NCBI GenBank assembly: GCA_900765125.1 | Contig: CAAFQL010000082.1 | Coordinates: 1 to 17,878, forward strand | Source: Oscillospiraceae bacterium | Lineage (GTDB): Bacteria > Bacillota > Clostridia > Oscillospirales > Ruminococcaceae | Direction of reading: 5' to 3' | DNA: 17,878 nt | In this document: positions 7,756 to 15,800 of the stretch, one piece after another | Position numbering within the stretch: the first letter of the stretch is position 1 | How the letters are laid out: the number at the start of each line of letters is the position of its first letter | Notes under the pieces: model-generated | Database searches by the model: none | What the model was told of the DNA's origin: nothing | Seen by the model: the letters and a program-made list of their open reading frames with translations, nothing else | Translations under genes and position numbers: made by a program

Positions 7756-7832
7756 AAGAAGATAGATATAGAGTATATCGGATTGGGCTTAAATTTAGCT
7801 CTGTTCGTTTTTATTTAGGAGGATTTGTGCCA

Positions 7833-8633
7833 ATGGCGGCAGATGCAAAGACTAAAGTAAAAAGTCTTACGGAAGAGATGATAACTGAAGTTACTCTTTC
7901 CACCATGAAGAAAAATCCTAATGGTGAGACTAATTATCCAATACTTGAATTTGATGAACAATCTCTTAGTTTGTTATCACAGGGAGTTCATGAGACACTT
8001 AAATATAGCAAGGTAAAAGTCGGCGGCGGCAGAGTATATCGTTTTCTTAAGCGGCTTGTTGATATTGTTTTGTCTGCATTGGGGCTTGTGATATTATTTA
8101 TACCGATGGCTATTATTGCGATTATAGTATTTTTACAAGACGGTGGAAACCCATTTTTTTCTCAGGCTCGTATTACAAAGGGCGGAAAGGTATTTCGTAT
8201 GTATAAATTCCGTTCAATGTGTGTAGATGCAGAGGCAAAGTTTTCACAGATACAGAAGGAAAATGAAACTGACGGCTTAGCATTTAAAAATGCAAATGAT
8301 CCGAGAATTACAAGGATAGGCAGCTTTCTCAGAAAGACATCTCTTGACGAGCTTCCGCAGCTTTGGAATATTCTTTGCGGCGATATGTCTATTATAGGAC
8401 CCAGACCGCCTCTTCCACGTGAGGTTGTGCTTTATACTCCTGCTCATATGGATCGTCTCCTTGTAAAGGGCGGTCTTTCATGTACAGCTCAGTGCGAGGG
8501 CAGAAGTGATATTGAATTTGAAAAATGGGTTGAATCTGATGTAGAATACATAAAAAAACGCAGCCTGTGGGTAGACTTTAAGCTGCTGCTCCGTACTTTC
8601 TGGGTAGTGATCAGAAAAAAAGGCGCAAAGTGA
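7833..8633 (+). CDS. Bacterial sugar transferase (monotopic phosphoglycosyl transferase)
   Basis: A 266-residue membrane enzyme that transfers a sugar-1-phosphate from a nucleotide sugar to undecaprenyl phosphate, the first step of capsule, exopolysaccharide or glycan assembly. After about 65 hydrophilic residues comes one hydrophobic re-entrant helix (75-101), then YKFRSM (124-129), DPRITRIGSFLRKTS (156-170), the catalytic Asp-Glu pair D172-E173 in SLDELPQLWN, and GDMSIIGPRP (183-192), in the standard order. It lacks the extra transmembrane helices of WcaJ-type proteins and is therefore the short form. ATG 7833 was chosen because AGGAGGA (7817-7823) is 9 bases upstream; an in-frame GTG at 7827 is only 3 bases away. 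It stands alone between its own promoter and terminator, with no glycosyltransferase, flippase or polymerase gene nearby. The donor sugar is unknown. Confidence 0.93.
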   Translation: MAADAKTKVKSLTEEMITEVTLSTMKKNPNGETNYPILEFDEQSLSLLSQGVHETLKYSKVKVGGGRVYRFLKRLVDIVLSALGLVILFIPMAIIAIIVFLQDGGNPFFSQARITKGGKVFRMYKFRSMCVDAEAKFSQIQKENETDGLAFKNANDPRITRIGSFLRKTSLDELPQLWNILCGDMSIIGPRPPLPREVVLYTPAHMDRLLVKGGLSCTAQCEGRSDIEFEKWVESDVEYIKKRSLWVDFKLLLRTFWVVIRKKGAK

Positions 8634-8644
8634 TTCATAAAATT

Positions 8645-8690
8645 AAAACTTCCGTACCATGTTAATGATAAAGGTACGGAAGTTTTTTGT
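8645..8690 (+). terminator. Rho-independent terminator of the sugar transferase gene
   Basis: A perfect 14 bp stem (8645-8658 with 8673-8686) with a 14-base loop and a T run into 8688. It starts 12 bases after the stop. The A run on the 5' side could let it work on the other strand too. Confidence 0.9.
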
Positions 8691-8742
8691 TATATTGTGA
8701 AAAAATATTTTTTTACATATTTGATATATTTGATAAAATATA

Positions 8743-8771
8743 TTGACTTTTTGATAAGAAAGATGTATAAT
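8743..8771 (+). promoter_or_regulatory. Sigma-A promoter of the dockerin protein gene
   Basis: TTGACT (8743-8748), 17-base spacer, consensus TATAAT (8766-8771). Transcription would start near 8778, leaving a leader of about 80 bases that ends in AAGGAGG. Confidence 0.8.
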
Positions 8772-8858
8772 TAAATAAATAGGAGCAATTTGGTATATAT
8801 TGGCAAACCTGTTGAGCTGAATGCAAAAAAAATTATAATATTTAAGGAGGTATTTATT

Positions 8859-9647
8859 ATGAAAAAAACAATAAGTATGGTCATATCGTTTATAATGCTC
8901 ATGGTGATTTGTGTGCCGTTTAAATCAAGTGCAGCGGGAAGTACTGATTTATATGACAAGTATACCTTTGAAGAGTTTATAAAGCTTTCGGAAGATGAGG
9001 TTTGTGCTATTTCCGATGAAATAGCAGAGGAATATAAGCAGTATAAGAATGAGGTTTGCGAACGTTATTCATATTATGAAAATAAGGGATATAAGCAGCT
9101 AGATGTACCTAATACTCATATGGAAGTTACCGAGGAATTATGGACTGAAATTGAAACTTATTTCAATGAGCATGGAGATTTTGACGGTGCAGCATATACA
9201 GTTTCGAGGTTTTTTATTCCAAATGATTGGTGGTTTATTGATGGCGTAAATCGTTATACAGTGCTAGGTAGCGGTGATACGATACATTATGTTATATTAT
9301 TAGATATGCTTTATAATAAGTTTGTAGAGGATTATGATGTATATGATATGTCAGCAAAGGCAGCAATATGGCTGGTTCATAATCCTAATGTTTTGGAATT
9401 TGGTTTTGAAGATTTCTGTATGGATGAACCCGAGCCGGAAGTTGTATACGGCGATATCAATTCTGATGGAAAGGTATCTATATGTGATATAATCATGCTG
9501 TCCAAATATAATGTACAGGGTGTTATCCTGAACGACTTTCAGCTTAAATCAGCTGACTGCAACGCTGATGGTGAAGTAAATGAATTTGATACACAGGCTC
9601 TTATGAGCTTTCTGGTAGATCTAATTGATACTCTTCCATATAAATAA
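8859..9647 (+). CDS. Secreted C-terminal dockerin protein of unknown function
   Basis: A 262-residue exported protein. Residues 1-26 are a signal peptide (MKKT, hydrophobic stretch, likely cleavage after SSAA). Residues 27-190 match no family I recognise: an acidic, tyrosine-rich helical start (35-80), then a mixed region with aromatic PNDWWFIDGVNRY (121-133). No catalytic signature is evident. Residues 198-258 are a type I dockerin with calcium loops DINSDGKVSICD (199-210) and DCNADGEVNEFD (233-244), so the protein should attach to a cohesin of a scaffoldin. ATG 8859 was chosen because AAGGAGG (8844-8850) is 8 bases upstream and the signal peptide begins there; an upstream in-frame start at 8790 adds 23 residues that would spoil it. 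It has its own promoter and shares a terminator with the converging rodA-like gene. It could be a carbohydrate-binding, inhibitor or structural cellulosome component; none can be chosen from sequence. Confidence 0.85.
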   Translation: MKKTISMVISFIMLMVICVPFKSSAAGSTDLYDKYTFEEFIKLSEDEVCAISDEIAEEYKQYKNEVCERYSYYENKGYKQLDVPNTHMEVTEELWTEIETYFNEHGDFDGAAYTVSRFFIPNDWWFIDGVNRYTVLGSGDTIHYVILLDMLYNKFVEDYDVYDMSAKAAIWLVHNPNVLEFGFEDFCMDEPEPEVVYGDINSDGKVSICDIIMLSKYNVQGVILNDFQLKSADCNADGEVNEFDTQALMSFLVDLIDTLPYK

Positions 9648-9651
9648 AATT

Positions 9652-9695
9652 AAAAAAGGGAACTGCTGTAAGAAAAATTGCGGCAGTTCCCTTTT
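9652..9695. terminator. Bidirectional terminator between converging genes
   Basis: An 11 bp stem (9658-9668 with 9681-9691) is flanked by six A at 9652-9657 and TTTT at 9692-9695. It therefore has a U tract on either strand and ends both the dockerin gene and the rodA-like gene, which stop 5-9 bases away on each side. Confidence 0.85.
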
Positions 9696-9699
9696 GTTG

Positions 9700-10836
9700 T
9701 TATTCAAATAATGCTTTTCTGGGTTTTATGCTGTGTTGTTCTGCACTCAGAACAAGACCAAGGGCAATGTACATACTAAGTGTTGCAGAACCGCCTGCAC
9801 TCAGAAACGGCAATGGGATACCGATTACCGGCATTACTTTAAGAACCATGCCTATATTCATTATGCAGTGAGTCATAAGCATTGCAAATACGCCCATGCA
9901 GATGAACATTCCCTGCCTGTCTGGGAGCTTTGCTCCGCCAAGAAGTACTCTTATGCATATAACAGTAAGCACCAGTGCCACTGCCATTGCACCGACAAAA
10001 CCCAGCGCTTCACCTACATAAGCAAAGATAAAGTCATTATGAAGTTCAGGTACGCTTATGTAATCGTCGCCGCCATAAAGTCCTTTACCAAAAAGATCTC
10101 CGGATGCAAGTGCTGTAAGTCCCAGATCCTGCTGATATTCAAGACCCTCAGGGTCAGTTCCAGGATTTAAAAGTACAAGTATTCTGCTCTTGTGAAGATC
10201 ACCGAGTACAAAGTTCCATGCAGCCCAAAGTACAACGGGTATTGCCACTAATGCCGCTGCTATGTATATCCATGAAATTCGTGATACAAACAGCATCATC
10301 ATAAGCATCATGGCAAAAACTATAGCAGTTCCGTAGTCACCCTGTAGAACGACTATTCCTAATGGAACAGCTCCGTGTAAAAGCAAAAGCAGCATATGAA
10401 GCGGTCGGTTCATGTTTTCCTCATCTTTAGAAAGATGGAGAGAAAATGTAAGTATAAATGCTATTTTTAGAAATTCTGATGGCTGAATGCTGACGAATCC
10501 AAGATTAAGCCATGCCTGATCGTCTGCACCATCACGCTGATATCCTAATGATGTAAATGTTAATGCAATAAGTGCCATTGTAATGGGCGCATATATGTAC
10601 CAGAACTTTGAAAGCTTGTGAAAGTCTATTGCCGATGTTATTAGCATAGCAATAAATCCAAGTCCTGCTGCAACACCTTGTGTAATGCTGTCATCAAATC
10701 CGATGTCAAGGACACCGTTTGCATGAATAGAATGTAGAAGTAACACACTGAGCACAGAACAAAGTACAGCGCCTATGATTATGAGTTTATCAAGCTGTCT
10801 GTAGAATTCCGACAGTTTTTCTCGTATCTCCTTCAT
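9700..10836 (-). CDS. rodA: FtsW/RodA/SpoVE family peptidoglycan polymerase, RodA-like
   Basis: A 378-residue SEDS-family membrane glycosyltransferase that polymerises lipid II into peptidoglycan, normally with a class B penicillin-binding protein. About ten hydrophobic segments are present. Family signatures: AWLNLGFVSIQPSE (108-121), GDYGTA (166-171), the extracellular loop ending PELHNDFIFAYVGEALG (263-279) with the probable catalytic aspartate D268, and PLPFLSAGGSATLSMY (341-356). The HNDFIFA loop and the phrase LASGDLFGKGL favour RodA over FtsW, but no MreBCD or PBP2 gene lies nearby, so SpoVE or another paralogue is possible. ATG at 10836 has AAAGGA 6 bases upstream on the minus strand. 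It lies 33 bases downstream of comM with no terminator between, so the two are probably co-transcribed. Confidence 0.9.
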   Translation of the reverse strand: MKEIREKLSEFYRQLDKLIIIGAVLCSVLSVLLLHSIHANGVLDIGFDDSITQGVAAGLGFIAMLITSAIDFHKLSKFWYIYAPITMALIALTFTSLGYQRDGADDQAWLNLGFVSIQPSEFLKIAFILTFSLHLSKDEENMNRPLHMLLLLLHGAVPLGIVVLQGDYGTAIVFAMMLMMMLFVSRISWIYIAAALVAIPVVLWAAWNFVLGDLHKSRILVLLNPGTDPEGLEYQQDLGLTALASGDLFGKGLYGGDDYISVPELHNDFIFAYVGEALGFVGAMAVALVLTVICIRVLLGGAKLPDRQGMFICMGVFAMLMTHCIMNIGMVLKVMPVIGIPLPFLSAGGSATLSMYIALGLVLSAEQHSIKPRKALFE

Positions 10837-10869
10837 TTTTTTCCTTTCTCTGGTTCTTTATATAATATA

Positions 10870-12399
10870 TTATCTTATATCTGGCTCTTTGAAGCTCATG
10901 CTGCCATACTGGATTGCTGCCGCAGCATGAGTTCTCTCGATAATATCAGAGCCTGCCATATCAGCCACTGTTCTTGAAACTTTCAGAATACGGTCGTAGG
11001 AACGTGCGCTTAGACCCAATCTGTCAAATCCGCTGTGTATGACTTGTTTTGCACTGTCGGTTATGGGACAGAATTTCTGCATACTGCCTGTGGGAATTTG
11101 TGCGTTGCAGGTTATATTGGTACCTTTAAAACGTATTTTCTGTATTTCCCTTGCTGCCATGACTCTTTTGAGTATTTCTGAAGATGATTCAGGTGTTTTT
11201 GTGTCCGAAAGTTCTTCAAATAGAACGGGTTCGACCTCTAACTGCATATCAAACCTTTCCAGAAGAGGACCTGATATTCTTGAAATGTAACGCTGTACCT
11301 GTGCAGGTGAACAGGTGCATTTTTTCTTAGGGTGTCCATAATAGCCGCATGGACATGGATTCATAGCACCTACCAGCATAAAACGGCATGGATATGTAAC
11401 AGTTCCGGAAGCTCGTGTTATAGTGACGATATGATCTTCCAGCGGCTGACGCATTATATCAAGTGTTTTGCGGTCAAATTCAGCCAGTTCATCAAGGAAG
11501 AGAAGACCATTGTGCGCAAGAGAAATCTCACCAGGCTGAGGAATACTTCCTCCGCCTACAAGTCCGACACCTGATATAGTATGGTGAGGTGAACGGAAAG
11601 GACGTTTCGTTATAAGAGGGGAATTAGGGCTGAGCATTCCGGAAATAGAATATACATTTGTAGTTTCCAAAGACTCTTCCATAGTCATCTCAGGCAATAT
11701 CGTTGACAGACGCTTGGCAAGCATACTTTTTCCGCTGCCCGGAGGTCCTACCATAAGAACATTGTGTCCGCCGGCAGCGGCTATTTCAAGTGCCCGCTTT
11801 ACACTTCTCTGACCGCGAACGTCGGAAAAGTCGATTTCAGATATCTGAGCAGGCTGTACGCTTTTTGTAAATACAGCTTTTGGCAGATGTTTCTGTCCGT
11901 TTATATGAGCAATGAGTGATTGTACATTAGGCACACCATAGACAGTTACTCCGTCAATGGCAGCAGCCTCTGCTGCATTGCTTTCAGGAACGTAAAGCTC
12001 TTCCACTCCAAGGCTTCTGGCGAGTATGGTCATAGGCAGAACACCGTTTACACTGCGGACTTCGCCGCTGAGAGATACCTCGCCTATGAAGCATTTTCCG
12101 GTCATTGAAGCGTTTACACCGCCAAGAGCTGCAAGCACTGCCATGAGAATAGCAAGGTCGTGCATCGTTCCGCTTTTCTTGACGTCAGCCGGAGCAAGAT
12201 TAACGATTATGCGGCTTGACGGCAGCTGCACGTTTACAGCATTCAGAGCGGAGCGGATTCTTTCCCTGCTTTCACGAACTGATGCATCAGGAAGACCAAC
12301 AATATCAAATCGTGGTATTCCTCTGCTTACATCGACTTCAACCTCAACAGGGAAAGCGTTAAGTCCGAAGAGACCGAGACTGCTTATTTTGCTGAACAA
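10870..12399 (-). CDS. comM: ComM/YifB family Mg-chelatase-like AAA+ ATPase
   Basis: A 509-residue AAA+ protein. In naturally transformable bacteria ComM is a hexameric helicase promoting branch migration during DNA integration; the family (YifB) is also widespread in bacteria not known to be competent. Residues 1-170 form the Lon-protease-like N-terminal domain (GLPDASVRESRERIRSAL). The ATPase core follows with Walker A GPPGSGKS (218-225), PFRSPHHTIS (267-276), Walker B LLFLDE (299-304), and a sensor/cysteine block at 347-365 with C349, C351, C361 and C363, the usual MNPCPCG cluster. The C-terminal Mg-chelatase domain (about 405-500) ends with GLSARSYDRILKVSRTVADM. The start is TTG at 12399: it fits the conserved N terminus, with AAGGATGG upstream, and no in-frame ATG is better. 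It is first in an operon with the rodA-like gene. Confidence 0.93.
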   Translation of the reverse strand: MFSKISSLGLFGLNAFPVEVEVDVSRGIPRFDIVGLPDASVRESRERIRSALNAVNVQLPSSRIIVNLAPADVKKSGTMHDLAILMAVLAALGGVNASMTGKCFIGEVSLSGEVRSVNGVLPMTILARSLGVEELYVPESNAAEAAAIDGVTVYGVPNVQSLIAHINGQKHLPKAVFTKSVQPAQISEIDFSDVRGQRSVKRALEIAAAGGHNVLMVGPPGSGKSMLAKRLSTILPEMTMEESLETTNVYSISGMLSPNSPLITKRPFRSPHHTISGVGLVGGGSIPQPGEISLAHNGLLFLDELAEFDRKTLDIMRQPLEDHIVTITRASGTVTYPCRFMLVGAMNPCPCGYYGHPKKKCTCSPAQVQRYISRISGPLLERFDMQLEVEPVLFEELSDTKTPESSSEILKRVMAAREIQKIRFKGTNITCNAQIPTGSMQKFCPITDSAKQVIHSGFDRLGLSARSYDRILKVSRTVADMAGSDIIERTHAAAAIQYGSMSFKEPDIR

Positions 12400-12432
12400 T
12401 GCTTATCACCATCCTTTCAAACATATATTTTT

Positions 12433-12461
12433 ATTATAGCATACGGTTTTAAAAAAGTAAA
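12433..12461 (-). promoter_or_regulatory. Sigma-A promoter of comM-rodA
   Basis: On the minus strand, TATAAT (12438-12433) is preceded by TGC (extended -10) and, 17 bases further, by TTTACT (12461-12456). Its -10 begins 34 bases upstream of the TTG start. Confidence 0.65.
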
Positions 12462-12538
12462 CATATATTATACAAATAGCAGGATGATTTTAATAAATAA
12501 AAATTTCTTTCGTATCTATCATTCTCCACAAAAACAGC

Positions 12539-12568
12539 AAAACCGCAGCGTGATCGGCTGCGGTTTTT
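12539..12568. terminator. Orphan terminator hairpin in the comM-rpoB intergenic region
   Basis: AAAACCGCAGC (12539-12549) pairs perfectly with GCTGCGGTTTT (12557-12567) around a 7-base loop, with a T run to 12568. A minus-strand U-rich tail (TTTTGCTGTTTTTG) also exists. No gene on either strand obviously ends here: comM is transcribed leftwards and rpoB starts to the right. It may insulate the rpoB promoter or end an unrecognised small RNA. The rest of 12440-12606 holds only the comM promoter and AT-rich sequence. Confidence 0.75.
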
Positions 12569-12606
12569 ATCAATATATACAAAATATATAAAGTACAAAA
12601 AAGCCC

Positions 12607-12635
12607 TTGACAGGAAAAGGTAAATATAGTATAAT
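12607..12635 (+). promoter_or_regulatory. Full-consensus sigma-A promoter of rpoBC
   Basis: TTGACA (12607-12612), 17-base spacer, TATAAT (12630-12635); a second TATAAT lies at 12638-12643 without a matching -35. Transcription would start near 12642. A strong promoter directly before rpoB implies that rpoBC can be expressed separately from ribosomal protein genes rplJL, which are not present here. Confidence 0.85.
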
Positions 12636-12641
12636 AATATA

Positions 12642-12802
12642 ATGTATCGTAATGTGCATTTTGTGTTATTCTTGCAAAATAGTATACCACATTACATTCC
12701 CATCTGTCAAGTGTTTTGTGAATTTTTTAAAAAAAGAAAGTCAGACGCACTTGGGGATAACGTCTATTATCTTTGACGAGAACGAAGGAGGTTTTTTCGC
12801 CT
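12642..12802 (+). promoter_or_regulatory. Structured 5' leader of rpoB
   Basis: About 160 bases of leader. Near its 5' end GTAATGTG (12649-12656) pairs perfectly with CACATTAC (12688-12695), enclosing ATTTTG (12658-12663) with CAAAAT (12675-12680). Further on are TTTTTT-AAAAAAA (12723-12735) and a 5 bp stem AGACG/CGTCT (12743-12747, 12761-12765). AAGGAGG at 12785-12791 is the ribosome binding site. No known riboswitch class is recognised. Confidence 0.5.
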
Positions 12803-15800
12803 ATGGTGAATGTTACGCCAAAGCAGCTTGGAAAAAATGTCAGAATGAACTTCGGTAAGATCAATGAAGTTCTTGATATGCCCAATCTGATCGAAGTACA
12901 GATCAACTCATACAATTGGTTTCGTGAAGTAGGTCTGAGAGATGTATTTCAGGAATTTTCCTCTATCACTGATTACAACGGAAATCTTGTACTGAATTTC
13001 ATCGACTATAAATTTGACGATAAGCCTAAGTATACCATTCCTGAGTGTAAGGAGCGTGACGTGACCTACGCAGCACCTCTCCGTGTAACGGCTACTCTCT
13101 GGAATAAGGAAACCGGGGAAGTCAAGGAAAGCGAAGTCTTTATGGGTGACTTTCCTTTGATGACCGACAGCGGTACATTTGTTATAAATGGTGCTGAACG
13201 TGTTATCGTATCTCAGTTGGTTCGTTCTCCTGGTGCTTATTATTCTTCCGAAAAGGATCGTACCGGTAAAGATCTGTTCAAGACTCAGATAATCCCTAAC
13301 CGTGGTGCATGGCTTGAATATGAAATGGATTCCAACGATGTTGTGTATGTCCGTATAGATAAAAACCGTAAGATCCCACTGACAACATTTATCCGTGCTA
13401 TTGGTCTTGGAAGCAGTGAGGAAATCTTTGAGATGTTCGGCGAGGATGAACGCCTGTCTCAGACTATTATACAGAAAGACTCTACAAAGAACTGTGAAGA
13501 GGCTCTTATTGACCTCTACAAGAAGCTGCGTCCGGGTGAACCTCCTACGGTGGAAAGTTCCCAGACACATCTTAACAACCTGTTCTTTGATGCTAAGCGT
13601 TATGATCTGTGTCAGTTCGGACGTTATAAGTATAACAAGAAGTTGGGCATTGCAGGACGCCTTACAGGTCACGAGCTTTCAAGACCTGTGGCTGATCCTA
13701 TGACAGGAGAGCTTTTATTTGATGCCGGTACTGTACTGACATATGATCAGGCAATGCAGATTCAGAATGCGGGTGTAAGAGAAGCTTACCTTAACGTTGA
13801 GTGTAAGGAATATTACACTACGGAGACAGGCGAAAATGCTATGCATTTCGTTGAACGTGAAGTTAAGGTTCTTGGTAACCGCATGGTAGATATTTCAAAG
13901 TTTGTTTCCTTTGACCCTGCGGAAGTCGGCATACGTGAGTTGGTTTCATATCCCATTCTCTGTGAGATCCTGGAAAGCTCCGCTGATGAGGACGAGATAA
14001 GAAGTGCTGTTAAAAAGCGTAAGGACGAGCTTGTTCCTAAGCATATTATTCTTGATGATATCTATGCTTCCATAAGCTATTTCCTGAACCTCTGCGAAGG
14101 AATCGGTACTCAGGACGACATCGACCACCTTGGCAATCGTCGTATACGTTCTGTAGGTGAACTGCTTCAGAATCAGTTCAGAATCGGCTTTACTCGTATG
14201 GAACGTGTTATCCGTGAAAGAATGAATATTCAGGCTCAGGATATGGACGTTGTTACTCCTCAGGCTCTTATAAATATCAGACCTATTACAGCAGCTATCA
14301 AAGAATTCTTTGGTTCATCACCGTTGTCACAGTTCATGGATCAGAACAATCCTCTTGCAGAGCTGACTCATAAGCGCCGTCTGTCTGCGCTGGGTCCTGG
14401 CGGTCTGTCACGAGACAGAGCCGGATTCGAGGTTCGTGACGTACACTACAGTCACTATGGCAGAATGTGTCCTATCGAAACTCCTGAAGGTCCTAACATT
14501 GGTCTTATATCATATCTTGCAACATTCGCACGTATAAATGAATATGGCTTTATTGAAGCTCCTTACCGCAGAGTTGACAAGGCAACAGGTGTTGTAACAA
14601 ACGAAGTTGTCTATATGACTGCTGACGTTGAGGATAATTATATAGTAGCACAGGCGAATGAACCTCTTACAGAGGACAGAAAGTTCGCTAATGATAAGGT
14701 TGCTGCTCGATTCCGTGACCAGATCCTTGAAATTGAAAAGGATAAGATAGATTTCATGGACGTTTCGCCTAAGATGGTTGTATCTGTGGCTACATCTATG
14801 ATCCCATTCCTTGAAAACGACGACGCAAACCGTGCGCTCATGGGCTCTAACATGCAGCGTCAGGCTGTGCCGCTGCTCCGTACTGAAAGACCTTTTGTAG
14901 GTACAGGTATGGAATATAAAGCAGCTGTTGACTCAGGCGTATGTATTCTTGCTGAGGCTGACGGCGTTGTAACCTTTGTAAGTGCAGATGAGATAAAGGT
15001 AATTGATGCAAACGAAAAAGAATATAGTTACAAGCTTTCTAAATTCACACGTTCCAACCAAGGTACCTGCATTAACCAGAAGCCTATTGTAAATATAGGT
15101 GACAGTGTTAAGAAGGGTCAGGTTTTAGCAGACGGACCTGCTACAGCAGACGGTGAGATCTCCCTCGGTAAGAATGCTCTTATAGGCTTTATGACATGGG
15201 AAGGTTATAACTACGAGGATGCCGTTCTTCTGAATGAAAGACTTGTTCGTGAGGACGTATTTACCTCTGTTCATATTGAAGAATACGAAATTGAGTGCCG
15301 TGATACTAAGCTCGGTCCAGAAGAGATCACACGTGATATTCCTAATGTTGGTGAAGATGCTCTTAAGGATCTTGATGAGGACGGTATTATCCGTATTGGT
15401 GCTGAAGTTCATGCAGGTGATATTCTGGTAGGTAAGGTAACACCTAAGGGTGAAACTGAGCTTACTGCCGAAGAAAGACTTCTCCGTGCGATATTCGGAG
15501 AAAAGGCAAGGGAAGTACGTGATAATTCCCTTAAGGTACCTCACGGTGAAGCCGGAATTATTGTTGACGTCAAGATATTTACCCGTGAAAACTGTGACGA
15601 ACTTAGCGCCGGTGTAAATAAGTTGGTTCGCTGCTATATTGCTCAGAAGCGTAAAATCTCCATCGGAGATAAGATGGCCGGACGTCACGGCAATAAGGGT
15701 GTCGTTTCCAGAATTCTCCCAGAAGAGGATATGCCGTTCCTGCCAGATGGTACACCGCTTGACATTGTGCTGAATCCTTTGGGCGTACCTTCACGTATGA

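Noticed and set aside
8790..8858. Upstream in-frame start for the dockerin protein
   Set aside because: It would put 23 residues in front of a canonical signal peptide; AAGGAGG at 8844 fits ATG 8859.
9733..10170. A 145-codon plus-strand reading frame opposite the rodA-like gene
   Set aside because: Antisense to a conserved membrane protein; its Cys- and His-rich translation is typical of an antisense frame.
12026..12439. A 137-codon plus-strand reading frame opposite the start of comM
   Set aside because: It overlaps the conserved N terminus and promoter of comM in antisense and resembles no family.
12908..13672. A 254-codon minus-strand reading frame within rpoB, and a 187-codon one at 15125-15688
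   Set aside because: Shadows of the conserved, codon-biased rpoB frame; no start signals and unlikely composition.
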